Positions 23,901 to 33,760 of a DNA stretch of 64,000 bases are shown one piece after another. Position 1 is the stretch's first letter. Each line of letters opens with the position of its first letter. Where the stretch lies: NCBI GenBank assembly GCA_013397075.1, contig VWZS01002574.1, forward strand, positions 1,240,001 to 1,304,000. Reading direction: 5' to 3'. The notes under the pieces were generated by a model. That model was not told where the DNA came from, searched no databases, and saw only the letters and a program-made list of their open reading frames with translations. The DNA is from Rhabdornis inornatus (Eukaryota; Chordata; Aves; Passeriformes; Rhabdornithidae). Position numbers and translations under genes: made by a program.

Positions 23901-24012
23901 CTTGGGTTCAGTTTCACAATCTTCGAGACAATTCTGCCTCTGACCTTGAGCAAGGTCACTTTTGACTTCTGTGCCTCAGTTCTCTCAGCTATAAAATGGG
24001 CTTAATAACATT
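23901..24012 (+). repeat. decayed MIR-like SINE
   Basis: The order of words matches the core and 3' half of a MIR-type tRNA-derived SINE. A 'cttgggttca' B-box remnant comes first, then 'ctgaccttgagcaaggtcact', 'tgtgcctcagtt' and 'ctataaaatgggcttaataa'. The divergence is large, as expected for a repeat that predates the mammal-bird split. This is the best preserved old SINE in the window. Confidence 0.7.
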
Positions 24013-24020
24013 TTCTTTCT

Positions 24021-24467
24021 CCAAATTTAAGTTTTCCTCAACATGTCCTGCCCACAGCTGCACACTGTGAATCCAATGGGACCTCTAATTTAATAAGCAC
24101 AAGCTATTATTATAACCTTCATGCCATAGCTCTGTCTTTATCTCTGCCTGCTATTTGCTGTAGGAAATATCACTGCTTTCTCTTTTCAATTGCCATTAGC
24201 AATTGCAGCAGCTGTGGTACAGGACCCGGGGATTTTCAGCTGAAGTCTAAATGCAGTTGACAACTGTATGAATCTCAGAGCCAGGGTAAGTAGCTAATAC
24301 AAATATCAACATTGTAGTAAGTAACACTCAGGAGCAGTAAGTGACTGATAGAAAAGTGATTATATGGACTTTATGTTGAAAAGTAAATATTTACTCTTCA
24401 CCATTGACAGATGCTTCAAGCACCATAGATCTAAAAAAGACATTGATTTGCTCTCCTCCAGCCTCTC
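24021..24467. other. non-coding DNA, nothing recognised
   Basis: AT-rich unique sequence with stops in all frames and no recognised repeat. Confidence 0.4.
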
Positions 24468-24776
24468 TTATCTCCTACTTATGAAAATGTCTGGTGAATA
24501 GTACATCATCTGCTTGCTCCACAGCCTAAGTGCCTCAGAGCAGCCACTCAGGTAATTTATTTGGCACCCAACAGTGCAATAGTTAATTGTAGCACTTGTG
24601 GAATTGCGTGTGGGCTCTGCTGTAGCCTCCTGAAATGCAGTCACCCAGCACTGCTCCTGCTTCCCTGATGCAGAAGCTTGGACACCGGGCCAGTTCCTGC
24701 CCTCCTTGGCAGCCACCCAGGCATTAAAAATAAGCAAAAAAACCAACAAACCAACCAGAAAAGAAAAATGTTTCAT
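24468..24776 (-). CDS. weak candidate: small secreted-protein-like ORF
   Basis: An ATG-initiated minus-strand frame of 102 codons. Residues 4-23 form a hydrophobic, leucine/phenylalanine/valine-rich segment ending AWVAA, a good signal-peptide shape with likely cleavage after residue 23. The rest has four cysteines (43, 67, 71, 79) and one N-glycosylation sequon at Asn58. I recognise no family. The bases just before the ATG read 'cttgcag', which could be a splice acceptor. Against it, the hydrophobic segment comes from a low-complexity A-rich stretch on the plus strand, which yields Phe and Leu codons when read in reverse. The frame also continues upstream of the ATG without a clear boundary, and a 102-codon frame is ordinary by chance in this window. 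Most likely not a gene. Confidence 0.12.
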   Translation of the reverse strand: MKHFSFLVGLLVFLLIFNAWVAAKEGRNWPGVQASASGKQEQCWVTAFQEATAEPTRNSTSATINYCTVGCQINYLSGCSEALRLWSKQMMYYSPDIFISRR

Positions 24777-27700
24777 TCTGCAAGAGGTTTTATTCTTTGA
24801 AGAAGAAGTAAAAAGGAGAATGACCTCAGAAAATGCGGCTGTGCTCTTTAAGAACAGGCTGGCCGTCGGTGGCTCCCTGTGCCTCTCTCCTCTTTGCCCT
24901 CCTGGAATTGCCTTGAAATAACTTAAATGAAGTTGAGCCACTTGGAGGCTGTCAGGTTTGCTGGACCTCCTTGGCAATCAATTTAACCTCCTGGAATAAT
25001 TTTTTTCTGCTGCCTGAAGTTGCTGAGTCAGTGATGGGTGTCTGGGGGCTGCCTGCAAAGCTGGTCCTGGTCCCTCTTCCCCAGGGAGCCACCCAGGAAC
25101 ATGCCTGTGGGCAGATAAGGTGCTGTTCCCCTGATCTGCTATTTTTGGAAGGGACACTTCTGGATGGTGTGTTTTACAATGACCTGTGTGTGACCGTGCT
25201 GTCATCAGCTGGCGGGGTGGGACACTTTTGAGGACAATGTGTCTGTGTACACCGAGTGTAAACTGCCCTGGTCTTCCTGCTCCACTCAAGGGGCAGGGAA
25301 AGTCCTTTGGGATGCTCCAGCATCCCTGCTCCTTGAGTGGAACAGGCATTTTAGCCTCCCATTGGCTCTAAAGGAGAGAAACACGCTGTGCTCCCTCTCC
25401 TTTGTCCCGTTTTTGGGCTCACCTGTCTTTAGAAGAGCCCTTGCAGCTGCAGGTGGCCTTGGTTGACATTGGCAGGGCACGTCCATGCGTGCATCCCTCC
25501 CATCCCACAGAGCTTCACAGCACTTCACACTGCAGCAGCTTCCTCTCTACAGCTGATAATTACTCACCTCAGAAATAAATAACCACGAAGAGGATGGTAC
25601 AGAGAATTGTTCACAGAAGAAGAGAACTAAAAACTTTGTCTGTTTCTCCTACGGAGCCTCTGCACAGGCCGGAGGGATCTGCCCAAGCTGCTCCCCGAAT
25701 GTTGTGCTCAGTAATTACTAACTGCATAAACATTTCTCTTTTATTTAATTTTGCCTGATGATAATTAGGTGTGAGAGCCTTGTTTAGCAGCCTCTCACTG
25801 CTTCCTGCTCCCAGTTGTTTTCAAACCTGGAACAGAGGATGGAACCTGCCTCACAACGATGTTACCCAGTGAGATGCCATCCAGCACGAACTCTACACCC
25901 CAGGAAAAGCAACCCGGCCTGAAAAATCCTCTAGATGAATCCCAAAAGACAGCTGCAGTGTAAGGCTGCCTTCCAGGGCTGTCACCAGAAAAGTGTTCAA
26001 AAGGAGAGGAGTAAGAAACACATTTGCCAGGTTCATAAAACTGTGACCTTGAGACAAAGGTCACCAAAGCATCACTGGCTTTCAGTGGGTCGTGGCACGA
26101 GGGGACAACCACAGCGACCTGCAAAGGGACCTTTGATGACATCAGACATTTCAAGGAGAGATTTACAGATAATGGAGGGTTAGAACACTCAAAGAGTGTT
26201 TGCAATGCTTGGATTCAGCTTTTGCTTTCCTAGAGCCTCTGAAATCAGTGAAGTAAATGCAGTCAAAGGTGTTCTGCACCCACGTGGGTGCCTCAGTGCA
26301 TCCCAGTCCTGCAGGGAGTCCTGCTGGCTCTCCCTACATCCTGCACCCACATCATTTGCAGGCTGCCTGTCCCTATTGCTCTCGTCCTCCATCAAGTCCC
26401 TCTGCCTGCATGCAGGAAAATAGCTCCAGGGATTTTGATGATATTGTTCCTGTGAAGGAGACAGGTGAGAAGGAACCCCCTCTTGCAAAGCCAGTCTTTT
26501 TTCCTCTTTTTCGTGCAGGTGCTCTGGTGCACCAGGTACAATCCTGCTGGAAGTCTAAGGGCCAACACCAACATGTGTGTAAAGTTTCATTGTCACCAGA
26601 GCAGAGGTGTGTGGATAGAGAATATTTTCTTCATACATTTAACATTCAGGTTTCTTTTATTTCTCTTTTTTTTCCCCACTCTTCATGTGATGCCAGCAGC
26701 TCAGAGAGCTGCTGCCTGCAGCCTTAGGTGTGCATTAGCTTCCATTTGATTGCTGTACAGCAACTCTTCTTATCTTTGAAAATTAACCATTTCATAAGCA
26801 CAGAGGAGGTGTCTCACAGCGTGAGCGTAATGCACCAGGCATTGCACCAAAGACTGCAGAGTGCACCACTCTTTCAGTCAATGCTGAGGCTTTGACACCT
26901 AAAAGAAAAAGTATCTTCCAGCCCTGTCAGATGTACAGAGCAATTATGCAAAACTGTCTTTAAGGAGATATTATGATATTATTCTTAGGACATTTTCCTT
27001 TTTTTTTTTTTTTTTTTGGTGACAAGCAGTATTTCACAAAATTCCTCACCTTTTCTTACTTATATAATTCAGTGCCATTTAGAGTAAATTACATTTGTGC
27101 AGTTTCATTATCACATTTATGTCAATTCTTCCAATAAAGTATCCTCAGACTCCAAGATGCAAAATGATTTTGTTAAGGTATAAGGTACAAGATAAAACAA
27201 AGGAAAATAAGCAAGGTGGTTCCTTTTTCTGCATTGACTGCATGGATGTTAATGAGAGTCATCTCCATGTACAGGTCTAGCATCTGGTTGCTGTATTTAT
27301 TTTAATTGTGTGGTTGTTTGTTTTTTTTTCAGGGAGAAATCCAAATCCCATATGTTCTCTCTTATGAGACAAACCCCTGAAAAATCAGAATAAATCTATA
27401 GATGTAACATCCATGTGCTTTTTAATTGCTCTCTTCTCACTAACTAAATATTGTGGGATGTTTCAGGGTGAGATATGAACTTCCCAGCTTCATCTCTTTT
27501 CCACTCCTGTGTTGTCTTAGCTGCCTGCTGTTGACTCCTTGTAGGTCATTTCCAGCAACATAAGCAAGACAAGCAAACAGCAAAATTGCAAGATGCAAAT
27601 GCCCTTCGTTTTTGGCTCTGAGTCAAAAAATAATAAGTTGACAATAACCCTGCCAGAATATGCAGCAAGGGTGACTGCATATTTCTTCCTGTTAGCGTGA

Positions 27701-27805
27701 CAGTACAAGGGAGCTGGTCACCAGGAAAAGACGAACTTGTGTTCTCCTGATCACTGCAGCATGTGACTTGTCTCAGGTTTTAAAGCTTTTTCTGGGTAAA
27801 GCATA
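24777..27805. other. non-coding DNA, nothing recognised
   Basis: Mixed sequence to about 26900, then AT-rich to 27400. It includes a 19-T run at 26999-27017. Overlapping chance frames are present on both strands (25795-26205, 26257-26727). No recognised repeat family. Confidence 0.4.
26999..27017. repeat. poly-T homopolymer (19)
   Basis: Uninterrupted T run. On the minus strand it could be the poly-A tail of an old retroposed sequence, but nothing recognisable lies on its 3'-flanking side. Confidence 0.95.
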
Positions 27806-27836
27806 AAGAATTCCACTCAAAAAGAATTCCACTCAA
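27806..27836 (+). repeat. 15-bp perfect tandem duplication
   Basis: 'aaagaattccactca' occurs twice back to back. With two exact copies, this is probably a recent slippage or microduplication event. Confidence 0.85.
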
Positions 27837-28068
27837 CCAGCAACTCATTTCCACATCTTCAGAAAAAAAAAAATATATGGGGGGGGAAAAAAAAGAAGAG
27901 GGAAAAAAGCAGGTGACTTAAAGTTATGTTAAAATAATACTACGTGAAGCACAGCTTGTTTTATAAAAGCTGCTGTGGGTGTAGGGAAGAAATGCTTTTC
28001 TGGGTGATGCTTGTGGTGGAGGTGGAAGGACAGGTGGATGGATGGATCCACAGGGATGGAGCTGAGAG

Positions 28069-28146
28069 CCTGAACCTGCACTGAGCTCTGAGAGGAGCCT
28101 GAACCTGCACTGCCAATCCCCAGCCCTGCACTGAGCTCTGAAACAC
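28069..28146 (+). repeat. imperfect 29-bp local repeat, about 2.5 copies
   Basis: 'cctgaacctgcactg' occurs at 28069 and 28098, and 'cctgcactgagctctga' occurs near 28075 and 28125. The units are shuffled, which points to unequal exchange or template switching. No coding role is seen. Confidence 0.7.
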
Positions 28147-29199
28147 ACCCTGTGACCTCATGGGCTCCCAAATGACACACAGTGGAGTCCTCTGCTTTAA
28201 AAAATATAAGAACTTGCATCAGCATCTTTGGGGTCAAAGGATTGAAGTGGCTCCTCTGGTGTCCTCCCTTCTGTCCAGAGAGCCACAGACTCCCACCCCT
28301 GCCAGTGCCTTGGCACAGGTGTCACAGAGCCTGTATGACTCTCAGCAATGCTGATGGGGACACCCTCGTGCTGGGAATAAACTAAACAATTGCATGAGCT
28401 CCTGATCCCTTTGGAGGTCAAGATTTGGAGCTCAGCAACTGTCTCAAGACCTTGAGTTGAAAGTATCAGGGTGCTGCTATGATACTGCACACAAGAGGAA
28501 GAGGCAGTGAAATCTGGCCATGGAGGGATGCTCAGGTTCCAGAATTTCTTTTTCTCACAGCTAAGCCTATTTCTGTTTAGCTGAGGTTCAACTCCAGCAC
28601 CAGAGGCTCTTTATCTCCAGCCAGGAGGAGACAGTGGAGGAGAATCCTGCAGTGAGCAGCACTTTGGGAGTTTGTGATAGATGCCGTCTACCTCATTACT
28701 GAACAATGAAACTTTATTGTTCCCTCTCTTCTATTGATTTTTATGTCTCCAAAGCATGCTGGCAAACTCTGAAATGAGTATCTGTCAGAGGAGGACGGCT
28801 GCTGCTGATCTGCATCTTTGAAGAGAATGTCCATGGATCAAATCCTGGATCACGTCCTGCTGCCGTGTCTGAGGAGAGAAGGGCTTCCCCTGGGCTGAGT
28901 GCTGAGAGTTTGTCCTTCCAGTGCACCCAGCCTGAGAGAAGGATGGATACCTACACATCCAGTGCACCAGAACCTCTCTGCTGGGAAAAGGCAGCATTTT
29001 GGCCAACATCCATGCAACTCAGCACAGACCTTCCCAAATCAGCTTGGCTTGGAGTGTGAGGCTCCATCACTGGGACTTCACTGTGAACTCCAGCCTGGAG
29101 AAGTGCTGAGCTTGGCAACCACTTCCATGGGCTGGGCACTGGAGGAGACCCCACATCTCCATGACACTCTTTGGTGTGCTGCCACCCTGCCTGCAACAC
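28147..29199. other. non-coding DNA, nothing recognised
   Basis: GC-moderate spacer with short overlapping frames on both strands. No family is recognised. Confidence 0.4.
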
Positions 29200-29500
29200 C
29201 CGAGTAAATATATGCATTATTTGTTTCTGGTTTGTATATAGCCCTCAAGCGAGGAAGCATTTGCCCCGCAGCCCCTACACATATATCCGTGAACTTCACA
29301 AGTAGTTAATATTTTATGCATAATTCATAAAATTATACTACATTTTCTGGGAGTAATTAGCTGACTCTGTACCTCTAATGAACTGCAGGTTCAGCTATGA
29401 CAAATACATTGGGCAACTCTGAGGGATAGTAACACGCAGGCGCCTTTAAGCAAAGTTCAAGCAGCTCCTAAATTAACCGGAGTGAATCCCCAAAGATGCA
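29200..29500. promoter_or_regulatory. AT-rich candidate conserved non-coding element
   Basis: AT-rich core with ATATGCATTATTTG, TTATGCATAATTCAT (octamer and homeodomain-like, about 29314-29330) and GTAATTAGC (29352-29360). It keeps several CpGs (29250-29290 and 29430-29480). Frames are broken. The word content is strongly enhancer-like, but conservation is untested. Confidence 0.32.
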
Positions 29501-30744
29501 GAATTTATGCACTGAAGCAGGAAGGGAGGGTTCTCATCTCACCACTCTCATCAGCCATCACAGCCCAGGAAGCAAGAGAGAGAAAATAAGAGTTATTTAC
29601 CTTTTGCTAATTGGGAGCTGGGCAGCTCAGGTGAGACTTTCCTCCTTTTCCTTTATTTGGTTGATTGCGTGGAGTTGTCATGCAAGTGATCCCCAGTGTG
29701 GAAATGGATGTAATTGGTGCTAAGATTTTCAGGCTTAAATTGCAAATTTTTCTTAAAATTCTGTTCTCAGTTGGAGGAAAATGAAATCCATTTGAGCTGT
29801 TCTGGTTCTTAAAATAGAAACTGAGCTATTTAATCAAAATTCTTATTTCCAGAGCATCAGCTCTTCCTCTGTGGGTGCAGGGCTGTCTTTTCCCAGGGCT
29901 CAGCCCCAGTTCCTTTAGGGCTGCCCACCAAGGCAAAGCTTTGGCAATGCCATACACCCAAAATGTGGAAAATTTGGGTGCTGGGTGTGCAATGGCATTC
30001 TTAACACAGGACACAACCCTTTTCCTCTCACCACTCACTTTTGGGCTGAGTAGCTGGAGCAGCACCAGCACCCAGCCACTCTCTGCTCCCAGGCTGGGAC
30101 CCCTGCTCCTCTGGCATCCCCTCATGGCACTGAACACAGCACAGTGATCCCAAAGCAGGAGAGCACCTCCTGCTGCCCTGCCCAGCCTGGCTGCTCCATC
30201 TGACCCAGCAGCAGTGCCAGCACACGGGGGGATGCCAGCAGCATCTCCAGGGCACACACTTCTCCTCCCAAACCAACTTCTCCTGCTCATGGGTGTGGGC
30301 AGAAGGAAGCTGCTCACTGAGGGTGACCCCAGAAACCTGGAGGTCTAATACACTGCTACCAGCAGTCTCAAATAATAAATTTTCCCTCCACAGTGTGTTC
30401 CCTAAAAGGGAGAGCCCATCCCGCCGCAGACATTCCCACTGCTGGGACACACGGATCCACTGCCAGGAATTGACTTTAAGTCCAGAGCTGCAAACTGGTA
30501 AATGTATTAACTTCAGGTGCCTCTCTGACATTTAAAAAAAAATTAAATTTTCAGCTCTGTTGTAGGTACAAAGGGAGCCACAGAGAAGAGCTGCACATGT
30601 CAGGGGGTGAGCACATCAAGGCAGACGATGGTGACACCTGTCTGGTTGAGTTTAGGCTGACAAAATTCAGCAGAGAGACCTCCGTGGAGGGTAGAGGATG
30701 CTCAGGAGAAGAAGTGCTGTGGGGCCCTCCTCAGAAGCAGACCT
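29501..30744. other. non-coding DNA, nothing recognised
   Basis: GC-richer sequence with two overlapping minus-strand frames (163 aa at 29826-30317 and 167 aa at 30028-30531). They are in different phases, lack domains and have an overlapping plus-strand frame, so I treat them as chance. Confidence 0.4.
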
Positions 30745-31060
30745 CATTTTTTAAAATTAGATTATAACTTAATTATGGATGCAAGGCTCTTCATTCCTGA
30801 CAAGTTTTCCATAATCTTAACTTGATCTCATGTCAGAAGGGTCCCATCCTCTGATAACCAAGCCCAGCTAAGAGTTTAACTAGAATAATAGCTGATTAAA
30901 AGGGGTTAATAGATACACCTCAAACAGAAGTAAATTAACGGGAGACGCTGTCTCTTGGCTAATGGGATCAGAACAGTATTTGTTTAGTTTATGAATGATT
31001 AATCTCCCTCTCTCAGCATTCCTCAGATGCTAATTGCACATAGGGAGCCTGTGTTTGTTT
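30745..31060. promoter_or_regulatory. AT-rich candidate conserved non-coding element
   Basis: Stretches such as AACTTAATTATGG (30766-30778), GCTGATTAAAAGG, TAAATTAACGG and ATGATTAATC are packed within 300 bp, with no repeats and no open frame. It resembles homeodomain-rich developmental enhancers. Confidence 0.28.
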
Positions 31061-31698
31061 TTACAAGAGTTGGAGGTGGCAGAGGGAAGGCGATGGCTGG
31101 CCCAAAGGGGGGTTCATTCACCTGGGTAATGGGAATACCGGGAAAGCCAGGCTGTGGAACGGGAGATATTGTTAAAGTCGAATTAAAGATTGTATTGAAG
31201 TCACTTCAGTGTGTTTTATGAGAAAACCTGTGAAGTTCACAAAGTGCCGAGGCTCGTCTCACCCTCCCGCCTGGGGAATTTCCACCATAAAAACGCTCGG
31301 ATTTTTCCCTGTGGAAATACTCCAAACGGATCACAGCAGAGCTAAAAGGGAGGCCAAAGGAGGGAAACGACTTCTCATGGCAACTTTTGCGTTTGACAGT
31401 TCAAAGCAGGAGAGAAGCAGCATTTGTCAGGAGCGCTGGGAGGGAAGCAGTAATTGCCTGGAAGCAGCCACAGATGCAGGGCTCACTCCAGCTGCTGCTG
31501 CATTGCTAAGAGGTAACCAAATCATTTTCCTCTCTGCACACTTGTCAGCATTTTAATCCTCCATTATCTTTGTACCTAACAACACAAATGTGCTACCTCA
31601 GCCGTACTGTGAATTTACTAGCAAACAAACCATTTCAAACAAAAAAAAACAGAAAAGGGTTTTCATCCCAGGCTTAGCAAGTGTGAGGCATGTGGAAG
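31061..31698. other. non-coding DNA, nothing recognised
   Basis: Mixed sequence. A 115-aa plus-strand frame at 31209-31556 has no domain that I recognise. Confidence 0.4.
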
Positions 31699-31785
31699 AT
31701 CTCCCTGCTCATTGCAGGGGATTGGACTATGTGACCTTTAAAGAACCTCTCCACCCAAAACATTCTATGGTTTTATGATTTTCTA
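31699..31785 (+). mobile_element. CR1 LINE, 3'-end fragment
   Basis: The end of an avian CR1 retrotransposon. The order is 'ctcattgcaggggattggactatgtgacctt', a diverged 'cctctccaccc' stretch, then a tail degraded from ATTCTATG repeats ('cattctatggttttatgattt'). Only about 90 bp remains, which fits the strong 5' truncation usual for CR1. It has no coding capacity. Confidence 0.85.
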
Positions 31786-31807
31786 AATTAAACCCTCCTA
31801 AGGGGTG

Positions 31808-31895
31808 CCCTGATTCAGCAAGGTACCAAGACACGCTCCACCAAAGTCAGCTGGCACCACTCAGCACAAACTTTTAGTGTGTTTGCAAAGGCTTA
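31808..31895. repeat. decayed ancient palindromic amniote repeat
   Basis: The piece starts 'tgattcagcaagg' and continues through an 'aaagtcagctgg' centre to 'cttttagtgtgtttgcaaaggctt'. This order resembles an old inverted-repeat element common in reptile and bird genomes, whose arms carry 'ctgattcagcaaagcacttaagc'. The match is heavily decayed and made from memory, and the family name is left open. Confidence 0.3.
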
Positions 31896-33441
31896 ATGAA
31901 TTTGGAGGCAGGAGGAGCAGTTTGGAAAGGCAGGTGCTCACCCTGAGCACAGGATCCTTGCAGTGATGGGTCAAATTATCTTTGGTGCTGTGGCAGTTGT
32001 TTGCAAGGATCAAAATCTGGGCTTACCAAATCAGAATTGTGATAAAGGGCAGTTCTTTGTTCAGTTTGGTTTTCAGTGTCTCAGGTGATGGTGGGATGTG
32101 ACTTTATGGATGATTAGTGGTCACTAAGGGGAAAATATGTGTAGAGGAGAGTTCTCAGTCTGTACTCATGGTCTTCCAGCCTTTACCAAGGGATGGATGT
32201 TTGAAAGATGTGAGGCACATTGGGAAGACCAAGAGAACAGTTCTGCACTAGACTGTTTTTTAATCTTGGGATGAATTGAAATTAGATGAGAAGAATCTAA
32301 TTTAAATCTCGAAGTTCTGCTGTTACCAAAACTGCATGCTAAGAAAGGGGATGCTCTTTCACTATTCTCCATAAATAGTTACTTTGTGTTGTTCCCAGGT
32401 ATTTCATTCATCACTGAATCGTACAGAAAGCCTGAGCTGAATAAAACCTTCTGAAAGAAGATGAAGAGACACACTCTGCCTTGTAGATTATTTTACAGCT
32501 ACTGAAGCCATTTGTTTCCTCTGCCTGTTTTCCACAAACTTGGAAAATTAACCATGTACCAGGAGGTGTGACTTCTACTTTTGCCAAATAGCATGGAAAT
32601 AAATTCATTATTAAGGGAGCCACCTAAGAATATTTGGTTAAAGAATAAATTACTGGATGATTTGCTGGAGGAGCTCCAGCAAGGCAGGTTTGGGCTGAGG
32701 TCTGAGGGGGGGCTCAGAGCAGGCACAAGGCTGTGAGAGCCTTTTCAAAGCTGGGGTGGGGGATCCAGGTTTTGCTTGTTGCTGGAATATGGGAGCATCA
32801 GAGCATTTATGAAACTCCCCCGTGCATCCCCTTCCTGAGCCATCTGATCCCCCAAGCTACAAGCATTTGTTATCCAAACCCTACTCCAGCCCAGCTTTGA
32901 GAGCTTCTGGCAAAATTACTGCCCACAATATTTGTAAACCCAATGAGATGTTTATGGGCACGTGAAGAATGTGCAGACATGGCATCTAGCCAGCTCATCC
33001 CTGCAGCCTCCATCCACAGGGATCACTGCTGCCTCTGCCCTGCCAGGTGAACTGGACCTTGTGCACGGAGGAACAAGAGGAATAGGCAGATATAGGCAGA
33101 GATGTGGAGTGGTAGTGCAAACAGGACAGAAACTGTGCTAAACTCTTCTTCAGAAACTATTAAACTCACCCAAAGGCAATGTTGGAGGAGTGGGTGAGAT
33201 GTGGTGACAGCTCTGTGTGCAGCAGTCCAGCTTGGGGACCCCGTGGGTGGTGGCCAGGGGGAAGCTTGGGGCAATGGGTGTTTCTTGTAAGGGACTGGTT
33301 GACACGTGGTGCCCTGCAGCCCTTCTCTCCCCTGCTGAAGACCCAGGTCTGCAGCCAAAACAGCCTTTTGTACAGCCCAGGGCAGCCTCCCAGGCAGCAG
33401 TTTGAAAACACTCTGGCTTTTGCAGAGCTTACAGCTGCAGG
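31896..33441. other. non-coding DNA, nothing recognised
   Basis: AT-moderate sequence to 32650, then GC-richer. Frames overlapping on both strands near 33020-33540 lack any family resemblance. Confidence 0.4.
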
Positions 33442-33560
33442 TAGGTGCCTAGTGGGATTTTCAGAGGTGCCGAGGCATGTAAAGCACCTCATTCCCAGTG
33501 CAAATGCCACCAGGTGTCTGCCTGCATCATTAGGCACCTAATGGCCTCTGAAAGCTGGCT
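33442..33560. repeat. decayed palindromic repeat (GGTGCCTA/TAGGCACC arms)
   Basis: The left arm has 'gtaggtgcctagtgggattttcagaggtgcc' and the right arm has 'cattaggcacctaatggcctctgaaagctgg'. Read on opposite strands the two arms match imperfectly, sharing 'ttcagagg' and 'taggtgcct'. The layout resembles an old non-autonomous DNA element widespread in amniotes, whose ends read like 'gggattttcaaaagtgcctaa'. The arms can be seen in the sequence. The family link is recalled, not searched. Confidence 0.5.
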
Positions 33561-33692
33561 CCTGGGAGCTGGGATGCTCCTGCAGCAGTACCCCTGGAGC
33601 TGGGAGGTGCCGAGCTGGCTGCTCTGCAGCACAGCTCCCTTGGGAGACACAGCCCTTGGCCCCATCCCAGCACCCTGGGTCCTGGCAGCTTC

Positions 33693-33760
33693 TCCCTGCC
33701 TCAGTTTCCTCATGCAGCAGCTGGATTATTCACACACATTGTGAAACACTTTGTGATCTC
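33693..33760 (+). repeat. MIR-like SINE fragment
   Basis: 'ctccctgcctcagtttcctcatgcagcagctggattatt' followed by 'gtgaaacactttgtgatc' follows the 3' part of a MIR-class or related old SINE. Short and diverged. Confidence 0.5.

Noticed and set aside
26999..27017. Poly-T as the tail of a minus-strand processed pseudogene
   Set aside because: No transcript-like or repeat-like sequence is recognisable on the appropriate side, and no target-site duplication is evident.
28584..28594. tRNA B-box-like GGTTCAACTCC as a tRNA gene
   Set aside because: No matching A box at the right distance and no acceptor, anticodon or T stems can be formed around it.
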